In this document: positions 19,596 through 32,300 of the stretch, piece by piece
Numbering within the stretch: position 1 is the first letter of the stretch
Layout of the letters: every line of letters begins with the position of its first letter
Assembly: GCA_007449985.2 (NCBI GenBank)
Contig: VIIQ02000054.1
Location: forward strand, 248,001-312,000
From: Desmodesmus armatus
Lineage: Eukaryota > Chlorophyta > Chlorophyceae > Sphaeropleales > Scenedesmaceae
Direction of reading: 5' to 3'
Length of the DNA stretch: 64,000 bases
Position numbers and translations under genes: made by a program
The notes under the pieces: generated by a model
Told to the model about the DNA's origin: nothing
The model's database searches: none
The model's input: only the letters and a program-made list of their open reading frames with translations

Positions 19596-22500
19596 CTAGT
19601 GGTCCAGCACAGCTGCGGTGTTGTGTGGCCAACTGCTGTTAGCTGGGCTGCCACCAGATGCAACACCAGCCTCCTCAACAACACTGCCATTGCCAGAAGA
19701 GTCTACCGGCCTGGCCTCAAACAGCGCTTGGCCTGCCGTGGCATTTGGGAGCAGCGTGGCCCCTTCTCCAGTGACTACCGCGGTGGGTGCAGGGCTGGGT
19801 GGCAGGGTGCCTGTACGTGAGCTTGCCTTGCGACCCTTCCCTGGTGACACATGTGTGGGGATGCGTGTTGTCGGCAGGGTGATTGTCATGGTCTGAACTT
19901 CTGAGGCTGGGTCGTAAAGGACTGGACCACCAGGGAAGCGAGCCTTGGGTGCAGGGTTGCGCTTGATGCGCAGCTGCTTGGGAGCGAGGCTTGCAACAGC
20001 CGCAAACTCGCCTGGCAAATAGAAATGCAGCGGCAACAGCAGCAGCAGTGTGCATTGGTCAAGAACCAAGCCTCTCTCAAAGCTGCCTAATGCTGTCAAC
20101 ACCTTTGTTGGTGTTGCAGTTGCAACAGCATGTGTGATTTGCTGTTCAACTTCTGTGTGTGTTGTGCTGTTGGACTTCAGCAACTCGCAGGTGGCCCACC
20201 TGGGGCCCATGTCAAGCTACAAACACTGTCTGCACCAAACATGGCAAAAGTAGGCTGTTGAAGGCAGACAATCACACAGACCAGCTCTGTCAGTTTGTAG
20301 TTGTGATTGAGAGTCAACCCAACAGTCGCGGTGCCATACTACCCACCTGGGCTGCAGATGATCCCAATAGAGACAACGGAGTTGTCTGCCCACCCAAAGA
20401 TCCCAATCATGCGGCTTTCGTCACTGCATGTAAGTGGCGTCCATGCCCCGGGAACGTCAGCATGTCCAACAGCCGGTGACATGCCGCCGGTCATGTTCCT
20501 GAACCTGATGCTGTCCACACTCCCACTGTAGCTGTTGACTTCGATGCCGCTGAAGCCTCCAGTAGATGTGTGGGAGTAGTAGGCATCGTCCGGCTGGGCA
20601 GTTGACGGCATGCCCACCGTCTTGAGGTTCCACGTTCTGGAGCACTGAGCCGTGAGGGAGGTGATGTAGGACCCAGCCCTGCCAAATACGCGGGTGATGA
20701 AGGTGTCATCAGGGCACTGCAGGTCGTAGTACCATCTGCCTTGTGTCTCTGTGTCTGCTGGCACTGGCTGCAAGCGCTCGCTGGCGTCATCAGCTGTGAG
20801 TACGATAACAAGCAGGTTGGCAGCAGCTTGAGGGTTTTGCAAGCCAACCTCAAGGGTGGGTTTAGGACGCTGAACACACAATGTGAAGCAGCCGCAACAC
20901 ACCTGCAAGGCATGCCCCTGGGCTGACAGCAACCATTGGGACACCTGCTCATGTGGTACAACAGCAAATGTGTGCTGTTGTCAGACACGCCTTCTCCACA
21001 AACAAGCTGTGGCAGTCAAGCTGGCAACAAAGTTCACAACACGCGGCACATTTGCAGCCTGTTTCGGGGACAGTGGCTCACCTTGGACCTCACCACACAG
21101 AAGGCCGAGTGTGCCGATGTTGCCCCTGCCGGTGGTTTCACGTACCGCCAGTCCCACCACACGCTGCGCCTCACGACACTGTGTGAACTGGGAACTACCA
21201 GAAGCACCGTACGTTGGGCTGACGTCATCCAAGCGGTCAGTGAAAGACAACCCCACCACTGAGCCAGCACCGTCCGTGACCGCGGTGATACCGTAGTAAC
21301 CGTCAGATTGCGTGGCTGTTGCAAATGGTTCGCCACGGGCCCAAGAGCCAACATCACCAAGGAATGTTCCGTCGCTGCATGTGATGGCAAGGGCGTACAG
21401 CCCGTTGGCGTCTTGGCGGCCGTCCCATGAGCGTACAAAAGTGCCGGGAGGGCAAACCAGCTCCTGGACATGGTTGTCGGAATATATCTCCAGGTTGAAG
21501 CTGGGCAGGGGTGCCGCACGTTCGAATTCGACTGCGGCAAAAGGAAGCACGTGCACGCAACACGTGATTCATCGGAAAGAAACACACGGCCGGCAGGGCA
21601 AGCAAGGCACGCGGCTTCAACGCCAGACGTGATGTTGACAGCTGTGGAGATTTGGCTCAGGCGAACCCACACAAGTTGAGCCGTTCGCAACATCGCATCA
21701 CAAGTGCACCTGTCGATATTCTGTTCACACTGCTAGCAGCCTGCTCCGCATCGCAAAAGGACCCAATAGCTGACCTAGGCCTGAGAAGGTTCCACACATC
21801 CATCGTGCTGCAGGGCATTGCCCTTCAGTGGGTGGAGACCCTGCGGGCCAGGACATGTGCAGTGCACATGTCCTGGCATCTGGTGTGCAGCTGAGCAGCG
21901 TTGACTCACCTTTGGTGCGGTAGCGCTCCGGCGAGAGCCCGGCCAGATTTGCAGCAACCGTCTCGCCAATCCTCTTGCCTAGCTTCAGGCCATCGTCGTT
22001 GTCAATGGAGATGTGGATTCCACCATACAGGCGGCTGACGGCCGCCTGCTGGGCGGCTTGCTCGTATGTCTGCAGCCACCACACACAACAAAGCACACCA
22101 CCATGAACAACGCTATACAGCGGTTTGCTGCAGAGACCCCCTTTGCCCGCGAATGGTGTCCCTCTTGGGGCATAAACATACCTCTTTATGTACTGGGTTG
22201 CTGGGAACCGGACTCAGTTCGAGCGGCTGCATGGCCAAGGTCTGCGTTACATGTACTGCTAGTACAAGGGCTGCCTGTTGCTGGAAAGACCACTAACCAA
22301 GGACAGCGGACCTACGCACCTGCCAGCACAGCACCACATCCCTTGCAGGAGAGAAGCCGATGGAAGTAGGGCCGCGGTTGGGTCGATCGGTGACTCCCGC
22401 TACATACCCAAGGTTTCCGGCTGTGACGCGCGGCTCAATGGTGCTGAAACCGCGGGGCGTCAGGTAGCAGTTGTAACCCAGGGTGGTGAATGAGGTGTTC

Positions 22501-24197
22501 TGGGCGCTCCGAACCTGGCGCAAAGCCTGCATGGAGCGGTGGGAGAGGCAACAGCAGCAACAATACAGGTAGTAACACAGTTGCTGGCAGTACGTGGTCA
22601 CTACGGAAGTTGATGCACTAGCACATGCTGTGTGAGCATCGATGCCTGAACTGCAAGCCCCGGCCCAGGTGTCAGACGGCACACCACCAGTACTGGTGGC
22701 ATCAAGGTTGCTGGCTGCGCGGTAATATGAGTTCATGCGCTGTGACTCACTGTTTGCCAACTGATTCCAGCGTGCTGTACCACACACAACAATGACAGGG
22801 ATTTGCCAATCCCTCACATGTAGACGGCAGCTAACATCTACTTTACTGCCGGCAGTGCTGCGCTCTTGTGCCACGAGTAACTCACCTCTGCTGCTGCAGA
22901 TGAGAAGGATGCATGCCCCGACACTGCAGCACAGACAGAACAGTACCAGGCGGTTCCATTCATGTCAGCACGTGACTATTGAGCAGCTAAACCCACAGGC
23001 TGTGAAGATCTGCAGCACCACCCACACCAAAACGCTGTGACACACGTAGCTGCAGTCTCAGTGGGCGAGCTCATTATGAGACTGGCGGGAAGCAGAGGCG
23101 CACGGACATCCTGACACGTACCATAGCCTGCAAACGGTGGCGTGATGAAGTTGATTGCCTGGAAGGGCTGCCAGGTGTTGAGGTTGCGCCGGCCCACCCC
23201 CATGTAGGGCCCACGCCAAGCTCGCCCAATCCGTGTTGTGTTTGTGGCCGCATCAACACCCAACCCGCACTGGATGCCGGTGATGGGGCGGGACCCCATG
23301 TGCTTCAGTTTGAGCTCCCAGGCCAACAGGCCAGCCTCGTGTAGGGAGAGGCCCACCAGCAGGGTAGCCCACACAGTCCTGTCCACGATGTCTAGGCCTT
23401 TGAGGGCAAAGGCAGCATTCGTGTTGCTCTCCTCCACCGCAATCCTGCAGCAGCAGTGTAACAGGGGCGCATGCACATTGTTGTGAGAGTTTGCTGTAGC
23501 TGTGGCACAAGAGGCCACAAAGTGACAACTAGCAATGCTGAACAGCAGGAACAGTCTAGACAGACATGTCACCTGCACAGCTGGCAATCACCTACGTGCT
23601 TTTTCACAACACGCGCTCACTGTAGTACTACTGTGCTGGCAAGTATTGAAGTACAGCAGCTGTAAGCAGTCAGTGTGAGGCAACTTGCAGTGCGGGCAGA
23701 AGCTGGTTTCAATGCAGCAACTCACTTGAACCAATGACCTTGACGCCGTGACACATAGACACATCCACACCACACCACATCAGCAGCAGCAACCCACGCC
23801 ACAGCAGCAACAGCAGAAACCGCAAGCAGGGACATTAGCAATGAATGTATACACCGACATCGTGCGGCTGTTTCAGGTATGCATTCTGAAACGTGAGCTT
23901 AAGTTGGTGGAATTTGCGCTGCGCGCGTCGTAGAACCACACATCACTGATGATGTGGCAACCGCTGGAGCTGCTCAATTATGGCGCAGCACAAGTGGGCG
24001 GCCCACTTGTGGCAGTCAGCCACTCTCGTTACCCCTTGAATGCTTTTGGAGGCATACCTGGAGGTGTTGTGCTCTCTGGCCCATCAGCCCAAACTGCACA
24101 GCACACACGCGGCAAGTAGACGGCACATGCAGCCAGTGCAGAGGTGTCAGCAGCACGCCAAATTTGAGCCTGGAGCACTGGTGGCACTGATGGGCCC

Positions 24198-24276
<79 letters not shown>

Positions 24277-27200
24277 CATCAGTGCAGTGCATGTGTACAT
24301 GCTGTCAGCCTGACTACCTTAGGCAAGGCGCGTGTGCAACCACAGGCACTCACACTCAGCGACGACCTTCTTCCTGTCATCCAAGGTGGCAGACTGCTGC
24401 AGCACCTGACGCATAGCACTGCCCAGGCCTGGCAAGTCTGACTGAACAGGCGGTCCATTCAGCCCCCCCAGCAGCATGGCACGGCCCTCCTCTGTACTCC
24501 TGAGGGCTGGCTTGGACAGCGCGGCAGCAAAGCCTCTGAAGAACGGGGTGGTGGTCTCACTGGCAGACAAGCTTCTGTAGCTCTCTGGAGGGAAGGGTGA
24601 CAGGGTGGGGTTGGCATTGGGGGTGAAGACGGCCTTGGACCTGGGGACTGTGAGACGCTGCCAGTACCACCAACCCCTCTGGAGGTTGGCGCACTGATGA
24701 ACTGCTGGTGTGGGCTGGCTGGGCCTGATGGCTCCGACCTCAGGGAAGGTTGCGCTCAGCGTGGGTGCATTGTCCTTCAGGAGGTCAGTCATGCTGAGCT
24801 GGTCAAACACCTGACGGAAGGCAGCAGCAGCAGAGCAGCAAGAGTCAGTCAGTCCTGACACTGTGGAAGTGCAAGCTTGACCGCTGAGCTGCACACCGCC
24901 TTCGTTGGTATGCATCGCTGTCGTGCAATGTATAGCAGCAGACAAGCCTTGCGGCAGGACTGGCCTGCATGCGCCATCCGATGGTGAGTCACCACTTGCG
25001 CCACTCAGACCCACAGCCCACTGGGCCTGGTAGCCCCAGCAGTACGGTTGCCCTACCAGCCCACAACCCTCAGAGCCTGATAGGCGAGAATGTCACACAC
25101 CCTTGTCACACCTCCTAAGCGCTCACCAAGGTTGCAATGTCTTCGCCCTGCCTAAAGGGCACGGGGTAGGCTTCCCTGTCCTTATTTCCCACAAAGGCCA
25201 TGGTGCTGTTCAGCACCTCGTCAGCCTTTGCGCACCACACAGCCTGTGTGCGCCTGTCGTTACAGAAGAACAGCGAGATGAACTTGCTGGCAGCACCAGA
25301 TATGGCAGCACGCATGGCACTGCCAGCAGCGCTCTCAGTAGGTGCAAAGTCACCAGGGAAGATGTCCTCGTAAGGTTCAGTCAGCACGTCCCACTGGGCC
25401 GCAAGGGATGGGTCCTTCAAATTCACCATATCTGACCCCAAGGGATGGAAGCTGCGGCCTGCAAGAGCAAAAGCACCGCAGAGCAGAGCAGCACCACACA
25501 GGGTGAACAACTGAATGCCCACATGGATGAGCCGTGGCAGAGCTACATCGGAATTTTCTTGAGCTCTGAAGCAGCCGTCTGATACCCACTGACTTAAGTG
25601 TCTGATTCAGCCAACGTTTCGGTCTAGACTGACCGGCTACTGAATCAGATGCGCGCTGAACCGCGCGGTTGTTTTAGAGCGCGTCGAAGCTGATCAGCAG
25701 TAAGTGAGTTTCATTCCCATTGTTTCAGGGTTCATTAAACTCTTGGCTGAAACAATGGTAAGCATGCATTTCAGCACTACTGCCCCAGTGTTGTGCTGAG
25801 TACACAACAGGCAGCGGCGGCGTGACCAGCATGCAACCACAGCATGCAACCACAGCATGCAAGGATGCATCCATATGGCTGACTGTGCTCAACCTTGCTT
25901 CACTGCAGCCAAAGCACTCAGCTGCCAAATGACAGTACCCAATCACAGTTGACACGAAGCCCACAAGTGCTGAACTGCTGTGCTGCTGCGGCTGTACAGC
26001 ACACATGTGTTGGGATAGCCTCAGGCAGTACGAATACCAGACCATGCAGCTGTATGCAGATGAAACCTGACTCACAAAGAGGCTGCAGTGTGCAGGGTGG
26101 CACCAAACACGGCAACACAGAAACAACTGCTGTCCGCAGCAGATAACAGAGCGACAGAAGGCAGCCGCTAGCTGCAATACATCACAACCAGGACTGTCTG
26201 CACAACAGCCTATGCCACAGCACCAAAAACACAAGAACGGCCCGAGCTGTGGCGCGAGGTGGCCATTGCCACCCTGGCTGCCACAGCTTCTGCAGCAGTG
26301 TGCTTGAGTGCTGGTTGTAAGCAGGAACAAACTAGGAACGGCCTCATCCGTCCTTCTGCTGCTGACAAGGCTAGCACCTGCATCACCACTACCACCCGCT
26401 GCATACGGGCCCTGGTGCTGGCCATGGCTACTGCTGTTACCAACGTTCAGTGTGCAGGGGGGGGGGGGGGGGGGGGGCTGGAGCGCCCGCCAGGCATGAG
26501 GCAAACAATGCAAGGGATGGCTGCCTACTGCGGGACAGGCAAGCCAGTACTGACATCCGGCACGGCTGAGGCGCTGGCTACCAAACCATACTGGTATGGT
26601 ACTGCAACTGCTTCAACACCCTCAGCTTGCGTGCCACCTCCCTGCTGAGCAGTCCCTTGTGCTAGCGCTGTATGTCACTGTCCAACTAGTGTAAGTGCAC
26701 CACATTGAAGGCCACGCTGGGGCACTCGTACAGTTGCACCTGCAGCTGGCGGGCTGCGCCTTGATGGTGGGGTAAATTGTGGTCCAGGCAGCGGTCCTTG
26801 GCCTTCTCGAGGAAGTGTTGATGGGCTGGGTGGCTGGTTGGTGGGGGAGGCTGCAGTGCAGCAGACAGGCAACTGTCTGTGATGACTAACTAAGATGGTA
26901 TCATCTGGGTTGTGGTTGCTATAGACGGGTTTGATTGGAAGCAAGTGCACTCCGAGAGCAGCATGGCATGCTGCTGTCCCAACTGTCATTGCTGGTGCTC
27001 CAGCTGAGAAGCCAAGCATGTGCTGCACAGGGTCAGTGCACATCATAGTTGACACCGTGTTTTGTCTCAAGCCTGCCTACGTCCAACAGCAGTCTCACCT
27101 TCACCAGCATGTGTCCTCAAAAGGCAGCAACCACCACCACCAGTACTGGTCGCAAACAGTCAGTCCCCGAAGCTCCCAGATCGCCTGCCTTCACCAGCAT

Positions 27201-28859
27201 AGAGCTTAAGATACGTGCTTCTTCTTGGTGGACGACATGTGCCGTGAGCCGCAGTCTCAACAAGCTGCTGAGCAGCAGATCTTGCACAAGAGCTGTTGGC
27301 CATACGTGCAATGCATCTGATTGGTCGCTACGACGGCTGCCACAAAAGAGTTCACATTGCACCTGCTTTAAACAGACGCCTTGCAGACGAGGTGAATGAG
27401 GTGTTTCTTTCAAACAACACGTGACAGTTGGCGTATGCTTCACGACTCCAGCATGTTCTTCGGTCCTGCTGTAGAGTGGCATCATCAGCGTTGGTTTCAC
27501 TTTTCTTCCGTAGCACACGCAAGCATGCGGAACAGTCAGTGAGGCCTTGAGCTCAAGGCAACGTTATCACCCTCGTCCTTGTTGGGTGCGCGGATGATGG
27601 AGCTATCAATGATGCAAGCTGTACTAAGCTGTATGTGCTCTGTATGATTGTGTATTGGATGGTATCGAAAGCTACAGGGGTGCCATCACACACGTGCAAG
27701 CTTGTGTCTAGATCCACACAGCAGCAACTGCAACGCCTCGCTCAATGGCTTGGAGAGGTGCTAAGCTGCGCAGACGGATACCTTATGCCATAAGTTCACG
27801 ACCGATAATATCCGTTAGGGTTATGCCGTTCCCTGGCTGATCAGTGCGTTCAGCGTGAACATCGCAGCGCAGCCGAACAACTGAAAAACAATCAGTGTTC
27901 TTCAGTCCAACTGTTCAATATCCTGTTGCCTTTACTACTGAATCAGTCACTGGGCCATCAGTAGCGTCAGACGGGGTCAGTCACCCTGACCCAACCTACT
28001 GACTGGCTGATGGCCCAGTTGCTGATTCAGCCATGCGTGATCAGGGCACCAAGAAATTCCGATGTATGGTTGCTGGTGTCATGTGCACGGCGCAGCAGCA
28101 GGATTGGCAAGTCTACACTTATTCACTGGGCAGCCTAGGCAGATTGAGCATGAGACACGTGTACACACAGCGGGGCCCGCATACGCATCTGGTGTGTGCG
28201 AGTCTCTTTGAGGAGAAGCAGTAGAGTCCCTCACCATACGCGTAGACGTACTCTGAGTACACGGCAAATGACTGGTATACGGCTAGGGAGTAGCCACCCA
28301 GCACACGGGCGACAGCAGGGGGTGTGATGGTGACACTCTGCCCAGGTTGGCCTGCTGATGTGACAGCCTCTCTCACCTGCACACAAGCACAGTGTGCCTT
28401 TTGAACTTGCCGCAAGATTGTGTGAGTGGCTGGTGGTTAGGGGGGGGGGGGCGGGGGCGGGGGCAAACATGCAGGGAGGTGCACTGCTAATGGGTGCAGT
28501 GTACTGAACGGGTTCACTGCATTTCAAAACATCTCCTGCCCCCCATATGCGACCTGCAACGTACTCTGGCACCCAAACCAGAAAGCACACCATACGTACT
28601 ACCTCACCATCGCAAGGAACGCAACTGCCCATGTGGAGGCTCGGCTAGTCCTGAACGTTGTCGAGCTGTTTGAAGCTGGATCTATGCTCAGGAAATCATC
28701 GTTGAAGTCAGCGACGTTGAAGAGCTTTTTGCCCTCGCACAGTGTTCTACAGGTCTGAGGCAGGAAGATCGTCCCTGGACTAGACTGAGCTGTGGCTTGC
28801 TGGCTGAATAGCAGAGTAAGCAAAGCAACACAAAACACACAAGCAGCCAAGCTACGCAT
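19596..28859 (-). CDS. Secreted vanadium-haloperoxidase-like protein with C-terminal lectin-like repeats (12 exons)
   Basis: Exons: 28859-28608, 28376-28235, 25458-25127, 24810-24350, 23945-23883, 23444-23122, 22923-22886, 22526-22320, 22069-21910, 21531-21082, 20793-20347, 20011-19596; 1096 residues. A signal peptide (MRSLAACVFCVALLTLLF) precedes the helical domain. All vanadate-site residues of the family are present: K462-x6-R469-P, S526-G527-H528 on a 38-base exon, and R619-x5-H625 in SRLYGGIH. Residues of about 660-958 hold two lectin-like repeats with CPPGTFVRSWDGR, SDGYYG, VVGLSF, ITRVFGRAGS and MIGIFGWADN motifs, resembling jacalin-like folds. The tail is Ser/Pro/Thr-rich with N-glycosylation sites. 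Expected activity: hydrogen-peroxide-dependent halide oxidation, or phosphatase, outside the cell. The exon 4 donor (GTGCCT) and a GC donor for exon 5 were chosen to keep phase and are the weakest points. A divergent promoter is shared with the lectin mosaic gene. Confidence 0.8.
24202..24271. repeat. (GA)35 microsatellite
   Basis: About 35 uninterrupted GA dinucleotides in intron 4 of the haloperoxidase-lectin gene. Confidence 0.98.
25589..28030. mobile_element. Hairpin-bounded insertion in intron 2 of the haloperoxidase-lectin gene
   Basis: Intron 2 is about 2.8 kb, far longer than its neighbours. Near its left end CTGATTCAG (25602-25610) and CTGAATCAG (25640-25648) form an inverted pair. 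Near its right end 27938-28030 folds into a nested hairpin: CTGAATCAG, then ACTGGGCCATCAG, pairs with CTGATGGCCCAGT, then CTGATTCAG, with GGGTCAG/CTGACCC inside. The same words at both ends suggest a mobile element with subterminal hairpins. Interior frames on both strands are unconvincing, so the element is probably non-autonomous. A G21 run lies at 26457-26477 and AGCATGCAACCAC repeats lie near 25840. Exact ends and target duplication were not resolved. Confidence 0.5.
27938..28030. repeat. 93-base nested hairpin
   Basis: Perfect arms ACTGGGCCATCAG (27949-27961) and CTGATGGCCCAGT (28007-28019) sit inside perfect arms CTGAATCAG (27938-27946) and CTGATTCAG (28022-28030). A smaller GGGTCAG/CTGACCC stem lies at the centre. 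Confidence 0.9.
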
Positions 28860-29330
28860 CGTTGCACTACTGGCTCTTTGGGTTGAAACCGCAGTTGTGC
28901 AGATCGGTGCTGCTGGCCAGCGACAGCCAAGTGCGTTGAAGTGAAGCACGTTCATCTGCAAATATATATGGCACGCAGGCACGTGACCTTCCAGGGGTGG
29001 CCGGGAATGGTGACAAGTGTGGACCAGCTGACCAGGCCATGGAAGGCCATGGAAGGTCAGAATACTGACCGCGACTGTGAATACTGACAATGAATACTGA
29101 CATAGGAAGGTCAGTCAGAATGCTGACCTTGCTTCTAATACTGCCTATAAAAAGCCAAGTCGCCTACAGGTGCTTGTCACAGCTCACAGCCAGCGCTCAA
29201 GCAGCGCTTCTGACTGTAATAAATTAAATTGGAGGGAAGGTGTAATACGGTGGGGCCCTGCTCCGGAGCCGGGTCGCGACCAGTGAGGCAGCGCAGAAAG
29301 CAATCAACTTGCCGATCAAACACACTCTCA
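28860..29330. promoter_or_regulatory. Divergent promoter of the haloperoxidase-lectin and lectin-mosaic genes
   Basis: Only about 470 bases separate the two ATGs. A minus-strand TATATAT (about 28961-28969) and a plus-strand TATAAAAA (29146-29153) point outwards. Between them lie GACCTTCC (28985-28992), GGAAGGTC (29051-29058 and 29105-29112) and a series of GAATACTGAC or GAATGCTGAC words (29060-29128). The layout suggests co-regulation. Confidence 0.6.
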
Positions 29331-32300
29331 ATGTGTTCCAATTACGCCGGCAAGGCCGTTAGGCTGCTGCTGGCGGTCTCGTTGATGTTTGTGTGCCTGG
29401 CAGTTGAGGATCCCGTTATGCAGGCAAACAGCACCTCAACAAGCGTGATAGTTGACGTGGCAGTCTTCAACACATCCGATGTAGCCGTCTCAAGCATCAG
29501 TGCTGGTGACAACAGCTCCACAGCTGAGGTCAACCAGGCACCTGCAATCCCTGACCCAGGGATAGTGGTGGAACCACTTGTCCCAGCCAATGACAGTAAC
29601 AACTCAGCTGTTCATGACTGGGCGATGCACAACACCACTTCATCCCCCGAGCATGGCAACATCACTGCTACAGCATCCCCCCTGGCACACAGCCCCAACA
29701 GCTCTGCTGGGCTGGTGGCAGTTGAGGAGGACACCCTTTCAACAACCCTTGGCACCCACGCACCTGCAGCTGCTACAACCGACCTCCCTCCAGCCGACAG
29801 CGCTGGACAAGCATCAACAGCAGCAACAGCTGTCTTGGGTGGTGATGTCACGTCCCAGGCCTTGGGTGACGGTCACATCCACTATGCGGGACACGACTAC
29901 ATTGAAGTGGGCAAGTGTGTGATGGCTGACAGGCAGGACGCTTGTTTGCACGCACCCGAGGGAAGGTTCCAGCTGTGCATCAAGCCAGGTGCGTGTTTTT
30001 AGAGGTTGCAACCTGGACAACAGCTTGTGAGCAGGCCAAGTTGGACCCCAGACACATATCGAGCTGGCAGATTGATCATGCATATCAGTAGGAGTGAGCA
30101 GGGCTGGCTCAGACTCGGAGCAGCACTCAGTGACGGCTGCCACCTTGGAACACTGCCGCTCAGCTCAAGTGGACACAGCCGACGTGGCAATTGACGCACC
30201 TAACACCTCATGTTGCCCCCGCCCCCCTCCTCTCGTGAAAACATGCTGTGCAGCATGCTCACCTTCCCCACCCTTTGTCTTTCACTCCTGGTGTTGCCTG
30301 TTGCCTTGCTGCTGTGTGCAGATGGGAACATTTAGCTCGACTTCCCCCACCCCTCCGTGTGCTTCAGCTCAATTTTGATGTTGTCTGCAGGATGCTGTGT
30401 GCAGATGGTAACATTCAGCTCGACTTTCCTCACCCCTCCGTGTGTTTCAGCTCAAATCTGATGTTGTCTGCTGGCTGCTGTGTGCAGATGGTGACATTCA
30501 ACTGCGAGACACCCGGTCCAACGGCACCCACTACTGGAGCTCTGCAACAAATGGCAGCAGAACAGGCCCTGTCTACTTGTGCTTGGATGACACCCGCGGT
30601 TTGTTTGCCTACGAGTCTGAGGGAGCTGCCTTTTGGACAGCTGGCTGGCATGCTCATCAAGGCTCTGCTCCTGCAACACCATGGAGGGCTTACATCCAGG
30701 TAGGGGCAACACTGGTGGGATGCAAGGAGGGTGCTTATGAGCTGCACTTTGCACGGCCTGCTGTTGAAAGTTCAGCATACGATCTTTTATTGCCATTGGC
30801 TTGTGAATATTGCAGATCTTATTTGCTGGTTGTAAATCACACCTTTTTGTGGGGTTGTTTGTGGTTTTGAACGCGCATCTGTCCCTGCGGACTACCAGTC
30901 TGCTGTTGCATCGGCACAGGACAACAGCAGCCGTCTGCCCCACCTTCAGGGCCAGCATGCTCATTCTTGCAAACGTGTGTGCAACATGTGCTGCTGCGGC
31001 CCAAGTCCACAGTCTGCAGGGCTTGCTGCCGCAATCTTGCTGTTGTGTTGCCGCCCAGCTCCTGAACAGCTTGATCCCTGCTGATGCTGCTTCTGTTTCC
31101 CTATGCTACCTGCAACCCTGCCCAACACCCCGACGATCTTTGCAGCTGAGCGGCCGCTTCGTCTGTACGCCCGTTCTTACGTTGCTGCCCTTGCCTTGCC
31201 CTTGGCTGTGGTTCGCAGGACGATGGCTTGCTTGGCATGTTTGGGAGCAATTGTGAGCTTCTGTGGTCCACCACTAGAACTATGACAACACCCGTGTTCT
31301 CACAGTGCTGGCCTGCATCCCGAGGTGAGTCTTGACGGCTAAACTTTGCAACCGTTGCAACCATGGCATGATGGCGCACAGTTGCCTCAGACTCTGACTC
31401 GGAGTTGTGTGTGCAGTAGGCCTATCTAACAGTTGGGTGCGACTAGAGTTGCATCTGTCGTTGCTGAGTAACTTATTTGTGTCGGCCGTTGTTTCCTTTT
31501 GATTCGCAGCAAAAACGGTGAGGTTCCCACAGTCCGGCCCTACCGCGGCAAACAAGGAGTGGGTGCTCTTTCAAGATCCACTGGGCCAGCCAGCAGCACA
31601 AGCCGCCTGCACTGCCCTGGGTGGCAGCCTGGTGACAGTCAGGACTGTGAGCGAGCACCACAGGCTGTATCAGGAGTTTGCCGGTGTTGGCGAGGGTGTT
31701 TGGATTGGGCTGCAAACCACTCCCACAGGTAGCCCCAACAACAAGGCTGATTGGAGGTGGGACGGAACCAGCCTGTCTCCCGGAAGTGGTGGGGTGTATG
31801 ATGGGTGGGCCAGCGGCCAGCCTTTCAGCCGCAATCCGTCTCAGCCAAGCAGGTGTGCTGCTGCGTGGCTTGCTTCTGGCGGCTACTTTGCCGCCCTGCC
31901 CTGTTCATCTGGCACTGTGCTTCCATACGCGTGTGAGAGAGCAATCACTTGCTCTGGCCAGCCAGCCGCACAGCCCAATGCAGCCTGGGCTTGTGCCGAC
32001 ACAGCTGTGGGCCGGAGCTGCAATGCAACCTGTGCACTGGGAACTCGAGGCCCCTTGACTGCCAGATGTGTCAACGGCACAACAGGCCCTGTGTGGAGTG
32101 CTCCACAGGGCAGCTGCAGCACTATAGGTAAGGTGGTGCTTTGAAAGTACTTGGGCGAGCCTGTGTGACGGTGTGGCTACCGCTAACAGCACGAAGTCGT
32201 TTTGTGGCTTTAAAAGCCATGCATTTTTGTTTAAAACTTCAACACCATTGCGGTTGATCAGACTGCAGTGTCACACATTGTTGACCCGACCCAACAAGTG

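Noticed and set aside
22700..22790. Possible extra exon between haloperoxidase exons 7 and 8 (NSESQRMNSYYRAASNL frame)
   Set aside because: Exons 7 and 8 join in phase with a sensible sequence (SAAAE then ALRQVRS), and the extra frame has no matching acceptor and donor pair.
25725..26513. 262-codon minus-strand frame inside the long intron
   Set aside because: Composition is Cys/Ser-rich without domain signal, the sequence contains a G21 run and simple repeats, and it lies within the presumed insertion. No transposase motif was recognised.
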